A stretch of DNA of 64,000 nucleotides, from the NCBI RefSeq assembly GCF_018326425.1, contig NZ_AP024601.1, forward strand, positions 918,001 through 982,000, written 5' to 3'. The notes under the pieces were generated by a model. The model ran no database searches and had not been told where the DNA came from. It was given only the letters and a program-made list of their open reading frames with translations. The position numbers were made by a program, and so were the translations under genes. Below are positions 34,022 to 42,866 of the stretch, in pieces (within the stretch, counting starts at the first letter, position 1; every line of letters starts with the position of its first letter). Origin of the DNA: Polycladomyces abyssicola (GTDB lineage Bacteria > Bacillota > Bacilli > Thermoactinomycetales > JIR-001).

Positions 34022-34828
34022 TTATTCCGTACGGGGTTTCCCGGGATCGCATGCAGGTGGTTCGACACGGGTCACTTGGGCCAATTTGTGAAGATAGTAG
34101 CATTCTTCGCGGAACATGTGATCCGGGATCAGTGCCGGTATGGCGTCCAGTACGGTATGATGCAATTCCATCTCTTCCAGTTCAAGCAAAAAAGCTTGGA
34201 ACAGGCGGATCTCCATCTCCACTTCGTGATTGAACCGGGAAAGGGCGGGGAAATCGCGGAGACACGTCCGCAAATAGCCGGCCATCTCCAGCGCTTTGAG
34301 ATAATAGGCGTCAAAATGCCTGACAAAATCTCGGCTTTTTTTCTTCAGTCGCCGTTCCACCCCGTCCAGTCTCCCGTCCAACGCATTTGCATGTCCGGCG
34401 GCATCCGGTAACCAAACGAGATGGTGATGGATCGGATGAAGCGGGGGAGGCGGTTCTTTTTTTTGGAGATAATGGAGAATACGGAGATATTCCTCCACTT
34501 CATTCACCATGTGATTGAGAAATGTGGGAGTCATGCCCAGTGCGATTTCGCCGATCAGGTGACGTTGGAGCAAATGCAGTTTAAACGTCCGAATATCTGA
34601 TGCGGCCCGACAAGCCAGACGGCTGAATTCAGCAGGGTCGGTATCCGCCGGACGACGTGCTTGGTTCAGCAAAGCGTCCATCCGCTCGATGAAGAATTCG
34701 GCTCGACGCACTTCTTTTTTCTCCCGGGGGGACAGGTTGTCCGTCAGAAATCGTGCGTGATCCCCCAACACCTGCAGCCAAAAACGATGTTCCCACCAGG
34801 CCGACCTCGTCCATTCCCCATGACCCAT
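34022..34828 (-). CDS. DUF2935 family protein (four-helix, ferritin-like)
   Basis: A 268-residue soluble, all-helical protein. Repeated His/Glu-rich helices are visible (SAWWEHRFWLQVLGDHARF; LIGEIALGMTPTFLNHMVNEVEEYL; FNHEVEMEIRLFQAFLLELEE), the pattern of DUF2935, where two related helical domains each carry potential metal ligands. Function unknown. ATG 34828 has AAGGAGG 7 nt upstream; the 22 upstream in-frame codons lack one. Single gene, divergent from the RsuA-family gene. Confidence 0.8.
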   Translation of the reverse strand: MGHGEWTRSAWWEHRFWLQVLGDHARFLTDNLSPREKKEVRRAEFFIERMDALLNQARRPADTDPAEFSRLACRAASDIRTFKLHLLQRHLIGEIALGMTPTFLNHMVNEVEEYLRILHYLQKKEPPPPLHPIHHHLVWLPDAAGHANALDGRLDGVERRLKKKSRDFVRHFDAYYLKALEMAGYLRTCLRDFPALSRFNHEVEMEIRLFQAFLLELEEMELHHTVLDAIPALIPDHMFREECYYLHKLAQVTRVEPPACDPGKPRTE

Positions 34829-34953
34829 CTGAAATCCTCCTTTCTCAGCCAACATATGTGTTGAGAGGCTTGGGTCATACCGGATCGGTTTCATCCAGGT
34901 GGAAGATCAGGTACAATCAGAGTACTTGGGCCGAAATGATGGGAGGATGTAGG

Positions 34954-35700
34954 ATGGCAGAACGGAAACGCCAACGCCTGGACAAAATCTTGTCCAACAT
35001 GGGGTACGGTACGCGTAAGGAAATCAAGAAACTGATCAAAGCGGGATATGTGACCGTCAACGGTGAATGGGCGGATGATCCTGGCATGCATGTTGATCCG
35101 GATAATGATGTAATTGAAGTGGATGGCGAACGTGTCATCTATCGTCGGTATATCTATTTGATGATGAACAAGCCGCAGGGGGTGCTGTCCGCCACCGAGG
35201 ATCGAGAAAGCGCGGTGGTGGTGGATTTACTGCATCCTGAGCACGCCTTTTTTGAGCCGTTTCCGGTAGGCAGGCTGGATAAGGACACGGAGGGCCTGCT
35301 GTTGTTGACCAATGACGGCAAACTGGCGCACCGGCTGCTGTCTCCAAAAAAGCACGTACCGAAGACGTATTACGCGGAAGTGGAAGGAGCGGTGACCGAT
35401 GCCGATGTCAAAGCGTTCGCCCGTGGCGTAACATTGGACGATGGTTACCGCACCCTGCCCGCCGAACTGAAAGTGTTGCAATCGGGTCCGAAATCCGAAG
35501 TGGAACTGACCATATACGAAGGCAAATACCATCAGGTGAAACGCATGTTCCAGGCGGTGGGAAAGCGCGTCACCTATTTGAAACGCATCGCCATGGGACC
35601 GTTGCCGTTGGACCCGAGTTTGGATCCGGGAGAGTACCGTGAGTTGACCGAAGAGGAAGTCGCGGCGCTGAAAGGAGCGGAATCCGGCTCTCCGGCGTGA
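34954..35700 (+). CDS. RsuA/RluB-family pseudouridine synthase
   Basis: A 248-residue rRNA pseudouridine synthase. It has an N-terminal S4 RNA-binding domain (QRLDKILSNMGYGTRKEIKKLIKAGYVTVNG) and a catalytic domain with the active-site Asp in PVGRLDKDTEGLLLLTNDG, ending with the YHQVKRMFQAVGKRV motif of the RsuA branch. ATG at 34954 follows GGGAGG by 7 nt; the longer open frame upstream has no start signal. The modified position (16S or 23S) cannot be decided. Confidence 0.9.
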   Translation: MAERKRQRLDKILSNMGYGTRKEIKKLIKAGYVTVNGEWADDPGMHVDPDNDVIEVDGERVIYRRYIYLMMNKPQGVLSATEDRESAVVVDLLHPEHAFFEPFPVGRLDKDTEGLLLLTNDGKLAHRLLSPKKHVPKTYYAEVEGAVTDADVKAFARGVTLDDGYRTLPAELKVLQSGPKSEVELTIYEGKYHQVKRMFQAVGKRVTYLKRIAMGPLPLDPSLDPGEYRELTEEEVAALKGAESGSPA

Positions 35701-35753
35701 GAAAGGGGAGGCCGTCTCACCAAAAGAGTTTGTATAAACATGCAACAAAGTGA

Positions 35754-35782
35754 TTGGCAAAATCCCCATTTTGTGTTACAAT
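35754..35782 (+). promoter_or_regulatory. SigmaA promoter of the lysine riboswitch-lysC unit
   Basis: TTGGCA (35754-35759) and TACAAT (35777-35782) are 17 bp apart, with an extended -10 TGT, about 55 bp upstream of the aptamer. Confidence 0.78.
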
Positions 35783-35836
35783 GCATGAAAACCTTGAAAA
35801 CAACTGAATCCAAAAGTTTTCCTCACTGCACACATG

Positions 35837-36093
35837 TGGAGTAGAGGTCGCGGAGCTTCAAGAGTACCTGTCGGGAGGGCCGGTCCCCGACGATCGGCAG
35901 GGAAAGGGGAGTCCGCCGAAGTTTCTCTCCTTGCCGGGAGGGGAGGAGCTGGGGTTGTCGCCGAACAGGGGCAACACTGTCACGGGAACATATCGCGTCC
36001 CGTGGAGCACTATCTCACAGGGGACAGGTGAGGCTGGACTTGCCGCGTGCATACACAAGGCGACAGCTGTCATCTCCGCTGTCGCCTTTTTGT
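35837..36093 (+). promoter_or_regulatory. Lysine riboswitch (L-box) with terminator
   Basis: The conserved L-box elements appear in order: AGAGGTCGCGG (35843 on), AGAGTA, GGGAAAGGGGAGTCCGCCGAAG, GGGGTTG, CTGTCACGGG and GTGGAGCACTATCT (to about 36014). A terminator follows with stem AGGCGACAGC/GCTGTCGCCT (36058-36067 with 36078-36087) and a T run. Lysine binding should favour termination and lower lysC expression. Confidence 0.95.
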
Positions 36094-36146
36094 ATACCGC
36101 GCATCCCCTGCAATCACGAAAGGCGGGAGAGGAGCCGATTGATACG

Positions 36147-37397
36147 ATGGGTATTGTAGTACAAAAATTTGGCGGGACATCTGTAGGCAGTATCGAACGG
36201 ATTCGCAATGTGGCACGAAGAATCAGGGAAGTGCATTCCCAAGGGCACGAGGTGGTGGTCACCGTCTCGGCGATGGGCAAACAGACGGACGAGCTGGTGG
36301 CGCTGGCGGGGCAAATCACTGACGACCCGTCCCCGCGGGAAATGGACATGTTGCTGACGACGGGCGAGCAGATTTCGATTGCTCTTTTGACCATGGCGTT
36401 GCACGAATTAGGCTTGCCCGCGCGTTCTTTCACCGGATGGCAGGCGGGTATGGTGACGGATGCCGTACACGGGAAAGCCCGCATCAAGCGGATCGACACG
36501 GAGAAGATTCGTCAATGTTTGGATCGCGGCGAAATCGTTGTCGTTGCCGGATTTCAGGGAATCAGTGAGGACGGGGAGATCACCACGCTGGGGCGCGGAG
36601 GCTCGGATACAACCGCTGTGGCGTTGGCTGCGGCGTTGTCTGCGGATTATTGCGAGATCAATACAGACGTGACTGGCGTGTTTACGACTGATCCGCGTAT
36701 TGTCCCGCAAGCGCGGAAATTGGATGAAATCTCGTTCGATGAAATGCTGGAGCTGGCTAATCTGGGAGCGGCAGTTCTCCATCCCCGCTCCGTTGAGTGC
36801 GCCATGAAACACAATGTGCCGTTGGTGGTCCGTTCCAGCTTTACCGAGGAACCGGGAACTTGGGTAAAGGAGAGTGTCACAATGGAAGATACGTTGCAAG
36901 TGCGCGGCATTGCCTACGATCTCAACGTCGCCCGGATCAAGGTGTTGGGCTTGCCTAACCGGGTGGAGACGCTGTCCCGGTTGTTCGGTCTTTTGGCCGA
37001 CGCCCACATCAATGTGGACATGATTGTGCAGAGCGAACATGACGCTGAAGTAGTCGATGTGGCTTTCAGTGTGGGCGAAGACGAATGGAAGCAGGCAAGG
37101 AACGTGATCGAGCAGAATCGCGAGACACTGGGATACGTCAAATTGATCTCGGAAACGGGATTGGCCAAGGTATCCGCAGTGGGTGCGGGCATGGTCACCA
37201 ACCCGGGTGTGGCGGCACGGATGTTTACGGCTTTGACGGATGCGGGTATCCGGATCAAAATGGTAAGCACATCCGAAATCAAAATTTCTTGCGCGATTGC
37301 GCGGGAACGCGCGAAAGATGCGGTTCGTGCATTGCATACCGCATTTGGTTTGGATGTGAATATACAACAAGAAGTAACGTCTCCTGCGGGTGTGTGA
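36147..37397 (+). CDS. lysC: Aspartokinase II (lysine-regulated), alpha subunit, with internal beta start
   Basis: A 416-residue kinase that phosphorylates aspartate, the first step to lysine, methionine and threonine. The N-terminal kinase domain has KFGGTSVG and the VVVTVSAMG and GRGGSDTTA motifs. Two ACT domains follow from about residue 260. The frame runs far upstream through the riboswitch; ATG 36147 gives the normal N-terminus MGIVVQKFGG. An internal ATG at 36882 (residue 246) is preceded by AAAGGAG at 9 nt, so a beta subunit of about 171 residues made only of the ACT region is probably translated from the same mRNA, as documented for B. subtilis LysC. Confidence 0.95.
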   Translation: MGIVVQKFGGTSVGSIERIRNVARRIREVHSQGHEVVVTVSAMGKQTDELVALAGQITDDPSPREMDMLLTTGEQISIALLTMALHELGLPARSFTGWQAGMVTDAVHGKARIKRIDTEKIRQCLDRGEIVVVAGFQGISEDGEITTLGRGGSDTTAVALAAALSADYCEINTDVTGVFTTDPRIVPQARKLDEISFDEMLELANLGAAVLHPRSVECAMKHNVPLVVRSSFTEEPGTWVKESVTMEDTLQVRGIAYDLNVARIKVLGLPNRVETLSRLFGLLADAHINVDMIVQSEHDAEVVDVAFSVGEDEWKQARNVIEQNRETLGYVKLISETGLAKVSAVGAGMVTNPGVAARMFTALTDAGIRIKMVSTSEIKISCAIARERAKDAVRALHTAFGLDVNIQQEVTSPAGV

Positions 37398-37558
37398 TGA
37401 AGTTCGGGCGGAGCGATGACTTGCATCCGGCAACAGGTACCGGACGGTGTCCGATATCTGCCGGAAAGGGTAGCCTGTTTCTCACAAGCGACCTTTGAGC
37501 TGAAGCGACACGGGATCACCCGAATCTAAAGCGTGTTTGTCAAATGGTGAAAAGGGAG

Positions 37559-37616
37559 AACCCTTTCCCCAGAAAGTGACTTCACCACGTGGGGAACAAG
37601 GTGGGGAAAGGGTTTT
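37559..37616 (+). terminator. Intrinsic terminator downstream of lysC
   Basis: AACCCTTTCCCC (37559-37570) pairs with GGGGAAAGGGTT (37603-37614), followed by TTTT. The 32-nt apical region contains a further CCAC/GTGG pairing. About 160 bp of apparently non-coding sequence separates it from lysC. Confidence 0.75.
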
Positions 37617-37701
37617 CGTAGAGTTACCGCTTTTTGCACTATTGATATACCAGACATGCGGTTAGTCGGATTTCAATCGGAAACATCATGACTTTTTTCT
37701 G

Positions 37702-37798
37702 ACATCCCAACGTGAAAAGGGGATCGGAGGTTGGTGTGATCACGGGGCTTTACCCGTAGGTCACTCGACCTATCCGGTTTCTACTTTCGTTGGGATGT
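37702..37798 (+). ncRNA. Unidentified folded RNA-like element upstream of oppABCD
   Basis: A 97-nt unit. The ends ACATCCCAAC and GTTGGGATGT pair perfectly (10 bp), continue as GAAA/TTTC after a 2-nt bulge, and then GGAT/ATCC. Inside are two adjacent hairpins, ACGGG/CCCGT (37742-37757) and AGGT/ACCT (37758-37771). This makes a compact multi-branch fold. It lies 190 bp upstream of oppA. I do not recognise a riboswitch class; it could alternatively be a small inverted-repeat mobile element. Confidence 0.5.
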
Positions 37799-37987
37799 AT
37801 TCATTTGTGAAATAAATTGAAAATTGGGTAGAGATGAAGGATTTTTTCTATTGAGACGGAATATAGTTAAAGGGACAGTATAGGTCATTCGCCCAGGTGC
37901 GGACAGGTTGTTCATTGTTTTCTTGTTATCCATCCTAATCGGAACGGGTGATCCGTTCGAGATTGCAAGATTCAAGGGGGTCTGTCT

Positions 37988-39610
37988 ATGAAAAGATGGG
38001 TGGCAACAACAACCGCAATCCTCATGGTACTCAGCATGGTGTTGCTGGCTGCTTGCGGTAAGGGCGACAGCAACGCCATGGCGGAAAAACAGGTACTTAA
38101 CGTAGGTTACATCGTCAGCGAACCACCTGCGCTCGACCCGTTAAAAGCCACGGACGATCAGTCGGGTTTGATTCTTCGTCATATCATGGAAGGGCTGGTT
38201 CGTGTCGACAAGAACGGTAAAGTGGAGCCGGGTATGGCCACCAATTGGGATGTCATGGACGGCGGGAAGAAAATCGTCTTTCACCTCCGGGACGCCAAAT
38301 GGTCCAACGGTGATCCGGTGACCGCCCATGACTTCGAATTTGCTTGGAAGCGCCTGCTCGATCCGAAAAATGCGGCTGAGTACGCCTATCAGCTGTTTTA
38401 TCTGAAAAACGGGGAAGCGTACAATTCCGGTAAAGCCAAAGCGGAGGATGTGGGCGTCAAGGCACTGGATGACAAAACACTGGAAGTGACTTTGGAAGCG
38501 CCGGTACCGTATTTCGTGACGCTTACCTCATTTTATCCGTTTTTTCCGGTGAACAAAAAAGTAGTGGAAAAGGACCCGAATTGGGGAACGAATGCTAAAA
38601 CCTACGTCAGCAACGGACCGTTCCTGCTCAAAACGTGGGTGCATGATAAAAAAGTGGAGATTGTGAAAAACCCGAATTACTGGAACGCCAAACGCATCAA
38701 ACTGAGCCAGATCAACTTCCCGTTTGTCGGGGAAGAACAGACCGAGTACCAGATGTATGTCTCCGGATCCCTGGACATCAACCGAAACGTGCCCAACGAT
38801 TTGGCACCGAAACTGATCAAAGAGAAAAAGGCGAAGGTCAACAAAGATCCATCCATGTATTTTTACGTGTTCAACACCAAGAAAAAACCGTTTGACAACG
38901 TGAAAATCCGCAAAGCCTTCTCTTTGGCCATCGACCGGGAAGCGATCGTGAAGGATGTCCTCGGTCAGGGACAAACGCCGGCCACCGGTTGGGTACCGTG
39001 GGGCATCCCGGACTTTGCGCAAAACAAGGAGTGGGTCCAAACCCATGACCCGTACATCCAACCCAAAGCCAATCCGGCCGAAGCCAAAAAGCTGCTGCAG
39101 GAAGGTATGAAGGAAGCGGGCATCTCGAAACTGCCGGAGATCACCATCTCGTACAACACTAATGATGGGCACAAAAAGATCGCCGAAGCGGTCCAGCAAA
39201 TGTGGAAGCAAAATCTGGGTGTCAACGTGAAGCTGGCCAACATGGAGTGGAAAGTGTTCCTGGATAACCTGACTCAAGGCAACTTCCAGGTCGCCCGTTA
39301 CGGTTGGTACCCAGACTACATCGACCCGATGACGTTCATCGATCTGTGGGTGACCGGTGGCGGCAACAATCACGCCAAATACAGCAACCCGCAATATGAT
39401 GCGTTGATCAAGCAGGCAAAATCGACGGACGATCAGAAAGTGCGGATGGAAGCGATGCACAAGGCGGAAGAGATGCTCGCTCGGGATATTCCGGTTACTC
39501 CGATTTACAACTACACGAGAGTCTACCAGATCAAAGATTACGTCAAAGGCTTCTATCAGGAGATGGATGGCCAGTTCAATTTCCTGGATACCTATCTGAC
39601 CGAAAAATAA
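37988..39610 (+). CDS. oppA: Oligopeptide ABC transporter substrate-binding lipoprotein
   Basis: A 540-residue extracellular lipoprotein. It has a signal peptide with lipobox LAAC (Cys23), then an SBP_bac_5 peptide-binding fold (PPALDPLKATDDQSG; LRDAKWSNGDPVTAHDFEFAWKRLLDP; FSLAIDREAIVKDVLG; ARYGWYPDYIDPMTF), the DppE/OppA type. It delivers peptides to OppBCD encoded directly downstream. ATG behind AAGGGGG. The hairpin between oppA and oppB probably allows the binding protein to be made in excess. Confidence 0.95.
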   Translation: MKRWVATTTAILMVLSMVLLAACGKGDSNAMAEKQVLNVGYIVSEPPALDPLKATDDQSGLILRHIMEGLVRVDKNGKVEPGMATNWDVMDGGKKIVFHLRDAKWSNGDPVTAHDFEFAWKRLLDPKNAAEYAYQLFYLKNGEAYNSGKAKAEDVGVKALDDKTLEVTLEAPVPYFVTLTSFYPFFPVNKKVVEKDPNWGTNAKTYVSNGPFLLKTWVHDKKVEIVKNPNYWNAKRIKLSQINFPFVGEEQTEYQMYVSGSLDINRNVPNDLAPKLIKEKKAKVNKDPSMYFYVFNTKKKPFDNVKIRKAFSLAIDREAIVKDVLGQGQTPATGWVPWGIPDFAQNKEWVQTHDPYIQPKANPAEAKKLLQEGMKEAGISKLPEITISYNTNDGHKKIAEAVQQMWKQNLGVNVKLANMEWKVFLDNLTQGNFQVARYGWYPDYIDPMTFIDLWVTGGGNNHAKYSNPQYDALIKQAKSTDDQKVRMEAMHKAEEMLARDIPVTPIYNYTRVYQIKDYVKGFYQEMDGQFNFLDTYLTEK

Positions 39611-39635
39611 ACCGGATAGGGACCACAGTCCGGAG

Positions 39636-39668
39636 GGTCACCTGCAATGGGTGGCCTTCCTATTCTTT
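39636..39668 (+). terminator. Leaky terminator/processing hairpin between oppA and oppB
   Basis: GGTCACC/GGTGGCC (39636-39642 with 39650-39656, one G-U pair) followed by TTCCTATTCTTTT. Its place inside the operon suggests partial termination. Confidence 0.6.
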
Positions 39669-39697
39669 TCATTTAGAACGGTAGAGGTGGTGGACGC

Positions 39698-40630
39698 ATG
39701 CTTCGCTATCTGGGACAACGCTTTGTGATGATGTTGATTTCCCTGTGGTTGATCGCCACGTTGACATTCATGATGATGCTGGCAGTGCCGGGCGATCCGT
39801 TCACCGGTGAGAAAAAATTGCCACCGGAAACCCTGAAAAATCTCAAGGCGGCGTATCATTTGGACAAGTCGTACCCGGAGCAGTATCTCTACTATATGAA
39901 AAACCTGGTGATGATGGATCTCGGTCCCTCGATCAAATACACCACCCGCACGGTCAACGAAATTATCAGCGAAGGATTTCCCGCATCCGCCCAGTTGGGG
40001 GTGCAAGCGATCATCTTGTCGCTGATCCTTGGTTTGACGTTGGGGGCGATTGCCGCGCTCCGGCAGAATCGCATCCCGGATTATACGGCCACCGTGATCG
40101 CTGTATTGGGTGTGTCGATTCCCAGCTTCGTCATGGCACCAATTTTGCAAAAATATCTGGGTCTGGAGTGGGAACTGCTCCCGATCGCAACCTGGGAGGG
40201 GTTTGAATACAGCATCATGCCGACGATCGCGTTGGCCGTACTGCCGTTGGCGATGGTCACACGGCTGATGCGTTCCAGCATGCTGGAGGTGTTGAATCAG
40301 GATTACATCCGAACAGCCCGCTCCAAAGGATTGTCCCCTAGACGTGTCATTATCCACCATACTTTGCGCAATGCCATCTTGCCGGTTGTGACCATCATGG
40401 GGCCGCTGACTGCGGGTATTTTGACCGGCAGTTTCGTCATCGAGAAGATCTTCTCCATCCCCGGCATCGGGAAATACTTTGTCGACAGCGTGACCAACCG
40501 TGATTACCCGGTGATCATGGGGATCACGATCTTCTATTCCGCCTTTCTCATCTTAATGAACTTTCTCGTCGACTTGATTTACGGTTGGATTGATCCGCGG
40601 ATCAAAGTCGGACACAAGGAGGCGAACTGA
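39698..40630 (+). CDS. oppB: Oligopeptide ABC transporter permease OppB
   Basis: A 310-residue inner-membrane permease with six transmembrane segments of the DppB/OppB type. It begins MLRYLGQRFVMMLISLWLIATLTF. The cytosolic coupling loop carries the EAA-like motif DYIRTARSKGLSPRRVIIHHTLRNA, which contacts the ATPase. ATG behind GAGGTGG. oppC follows at once. Confidence 0.95.
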   Translation: MLRYLGQRFVMMLISLWLIATLTFMMMLAVPGDPFTGEKKLPPETLKNLKAAYHLDKSYPEQYLYYMKNLVMMDLGPSIKYTTRTVNEIISEGFPASAQLGVQAIILSLILGLTLGAIAALRQNRIPDYTATVIAVLGVSIPSFVMAPILQKYLGLEWELLPIATWEGFEYSIMPTIALAVLPLAMVTRLMRSSMLEVLNQDYIRTARSKGLSPRRVIIHHTLRNAILPVVTIMGPLTAGILTGSFVIEKIFSIPGIGKYFVDSVTNRDYPVIMGITIFYSAFLILMNFLVDLIYGWIDPRIKVGHKEAN

Positions 40631-40631
40631 G

Positions 40632-41549
40632 ATGGCGATTCCGGCACAACGATTCGAACGTGTTCCCAAACGGTCCCAAGAGGCGGAAACGATCAAGCGG
40701 CCCAGCATCACCTATACCCAGGACGTCTGGCGGCGGCTGAAACAGAACAAACTGGCGATAGCCGGACTGGTGACGATCATTTTGCTTGCGGTGATGTCGA
40801 TCATTGGTCCGCATTTATCTTCTTATTCGTACTATGAGCAGGATTTGGACGGAAAAAACATGGCGCCTTCGGGCGAACACTGGTTTGGTACCGATGATCT
40901 GGGGAGAGATGTCTTTGTCCGCACCTGGTACGGTGGGCGCATTTCACTGGAGATCGGACTGGCCGCAGCCTTGATCGACTTGTGCATTGGCGTGCTGTAC
41001 GGTGGCATTGCCGGTTATCGCGGTGGCAAGGTGGACGAAGTGATGATGCGGATCGTGGACATTTTGTGGGGATTGCCGTATCTGCTCACCGTCGTGTTGC
41101 TATTGGTCGTGCTGGAGCCGGGTTTGGGCACCATCATCATTGCACTGACTGCGACGGGATGGCTCAATATGGCACGGTTGGTACGGGGTCAAGTGCTGCA
41201 GCTGAAACAACAGGAGTTCGTGTTGGCGGCACGTACCCTGGGAGCCGATACCAAGCGCCTCCTGTTCAAACATTTGATTCCCAACGCCATGGGACCCATC
41301 ATCGTCATGCTGACGTTTACGGTGCCCAATGCCATTTTCGCTGAAGCCTTTCTCAGCTTTCTGGGGTTGGGCGTGCAGGCCCCGCAAGCCAGTTGGGGGA
41401 CGATGATCAACGATTCGTTGGTCGTCATCTTTTCGGAAGATTGGTGGCGGCTGTTTTTCCCTGCCTTTTTCCTCAGCTTGACGATGTTGGCCTTCAACGT
41501 GTTCGGTGACGGTCTGCGTGACGCGCTCGATCCCAAGATGCGGAAATGA
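40632..41549 (+). CDS. oppC: Oligopeptide ABC transporter permease OppC
   Basis: A 305-residue permease of the DppC/OppC type. An N-terminal cytosolic stretch precedes the OppC_N helix (LKQNKLAIAGLVTIILLAVMSI), the conserved WFGTDDLGRDVF, and the ATPase-coupling loop VLAARTLGADTKRLLFKHLIPNA. ATG at 40632 lies just after the oppB stop, 9 nt from AAGGAGG; the longer upstream frame lies inside oppB. Confidence 0.95.
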   Translation: MAIPAQRFERVPKRSQEAETIKRPSITYTQDVWRRLKQNKLAIAGLVTIILLAVMSIIGPHLSSYSYYEQDLDGKNMAPSGEHWFGTDDLGRDVFVRTWYGGRISLEIGLAAALIDLCIGVLYGGIAGYRGGKVDEVMMRIVDILWGLPYLLTVVLLLVVLEPGLGTIIIALTATGWLNMARLVRGQVLQLKQQEFVLAARTLGADTKRLLFKHLIPNAMGPIIVMLTFTVPNAIFAEAFLSFLGLGVQAPQASWGTMINDSLVVIFSEDWWRLFFPAFFLSLTMLAFNVFGDGLRDALDPKMRK

Positions 41550-41560
41550 GGTGGATCAAC

Positions 41561-42577
41561 GTGGCATTGTTGGAGATTCGCGATTTGCATGTGTCGTTTC
41601 ACACCTATGCAGGAGAAGTACAAGCGGTCCGGGGTGTCAACCTGACGTTGGAAAAGGGAGAAGCATTGGCCATTGTCGGGGAGTCGGGCAGTGGCAAAAG
41701 CGTCACTGCACAGGCGATTATGCGCTTGATTCCTTCTCCGCCCGGCAAAATCAAGAGCGGTGAAATTCTTTTTGACGGGAAAAATCTGTTGAAGTTGACG
41801 GAAAAAGAGATGTTCCAGGTACGCGGCTCCGAGATCGGGATGATCTTTCAGGACCCGATGACATCGCTCAACCCGACGATGACAGTGGGTAAGCAGATCA
41901 TGGAGGGGCTGATTTGGCACCAGCGCATTTCCCCTTCCGAAGCGCGCCAACGCGCAGTGGAAATGTTGCGTTTAGTGGGCATTCCCAGCCCCGAGACACG
42001 GATCAACAATTATCCTCACGAATTCAGCGGCGGGATGCGGCAACGAGCCATGATCGCCATCGCATTGGCCTGCAATCCGAAGATTTTGATCGCAGATGAG
42101 CCGACCACGGCATTGGACGTGACCATCCAAGCACAGATCATCGAACTGCTGAAGGAACTGCAAAAGAAAACGGACACCGCTGTCATTCTGATCACCCACG
42201 ATTTGGGTGTGGTGGCGGAAATGGCGCAACGCGTGGCGGTGATGTACGGAGGCAAGGTGGTGGAGACGGGAACGGTGGAAGAGATCTTCTACAGGCCACG
42301 TCATCCATACACCTGGGGGTTGTTGGCTTCTATGCCTCGGCTGGATTTGGATCGGAAGCAGGAGTTGAAGCCAATCCCCGGGTCCCCGCCGGATCTGTTC
42401 GATCCGCCCAAAGGTTGCCCGTTTGCCGATCGTTGTCCGTACACGATGTATATTTGCAACGACGAGATGCCCGAGGTGAGTGAGGTATCCCAGACGCATC
42501 GCGTTAGTTGCTGGCTGGAACACCCAGAAGCACCGTCCGTCTCGCATGAACCGATCGTGCGCATTTCGTCCAAGTAA
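41561..42577 (+). CDS. oppD: Oligopeptide ABC transporter ATPase OppD
   Basis: A 338-residue ATPase with Walker A GESGSGKS, signature FSGGMRQR, Walker [13 protein letters not shown] and the switch His in LITHDLG. The C-terminal oligo_HPY region carries a Cys-rich motif (CPFADRCPY...C...C), which in related OppD proteins binds an Fe-S cluster. GTG 41561 with GAGGTGG 6 nt upstream gives the usual MALLEIRDL start; ATG 41546 overlaps the oppC stop and is less likely. No oppF follows, although these transporters normally use an OppD-OppF heterodimer. Confidence 0.92.
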   Translation: MALLEIRDLHVSFHTYAGEVQAVRGVNLTLEKGEALAIVGESGSGKSVTAQAIMRLIPSPPGKIKSGEILFDGKNLLKLTEKEMFQVRGSEIGMIFQDPMTSLNPTMTVGKQIMEGLIWHQRISPSEARQRAVEMLRLVGIPSPETRINNYPHEFSGGMRQRAMIAIALACNPKILIADEPTTALDVTIQAQIIELLKELQKKTDTAVILITHDLGVVAEMAQRVAVMYGGKVVETGTVEEIFYRPRHPYTWGLLASMPRLDLDRKQELKPIPGSPPDLFDPPKGCPFADRCPYTMYICNDEMPEVSEVSQTHRVSCWLEHPEAPSVSHEPIVRISSK

Positions 42578-42580
42578 ACA

Positions 42581-42609
42581 TTGACAGAAATTTCGATCCA
42601 TCGTATCAT
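42581..42609 (+). promoter_or_regulatory. SigmaA promoter of the SAM riboswitch-metX unit
   Basis: Perfect -35 TTGACA (42581-42586), 17-bp spacer, TATCAT (42604-42609). It lies 3 bp after the oppD stop and 30 bp before the S-box. Confidence 0.85.
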
Positions 42610-42639
42610 AAGCTTCAAATACGAATATCAGGAAACACC

Positions 42640-42847
42640 TTCTTATCCAGAGCGGCGGAGGGACTGGCCCGATGAAGCCCGGCAACCACCCCGTTTACCT
42701 GTGTGCACCAAAAACACACATCAAACGGCGGGGAATGGTGCCAATTCCTGCAGAACCGACAGGTTCTGAGAGATGAGAAGGGGGACGGACTGCGATGGCA
42801 TGGGAGCAGACGACACCCTCTTCTGATCGAAGAGGGTGTTTCCTTTT
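42640..42847 (+). promoter_or_regulatory. SAM-I riboswitch (S-box) with terminator
   Basis: The canonical S-box elements are present: CTTATCCAGAGCGGCGGAGG, ACTGGCCCGATGAAGCCCGGCAACC, GGTGCCAATTCCTGCAG, and GAGAGATGAGAAG at the 3' strand of P1 (to 42780). A terminator follows: ACACCCTCTTC/GAAGAGGGTGT (42813-42823 with 42829-42839) and TTCCTTTT. SAM should cause termination and shut off metX. Confidence 0.97.
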
Positions 42848-42866
42848 AAAAAAGGAGAGAAAACGC

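Noticed and set aside
35931-36146. Upstream extension of lysC through the lysine riboswitch
   Set aside because: The region is the aptamer and terminator; the conserved aspartokinase N-terminus starts at ATG 36147.
42795-42866. Upstream extension of metX through the SAM riboswitch terminator
   Set aside because: No ribosome site, and the segment forms the terminator stem.
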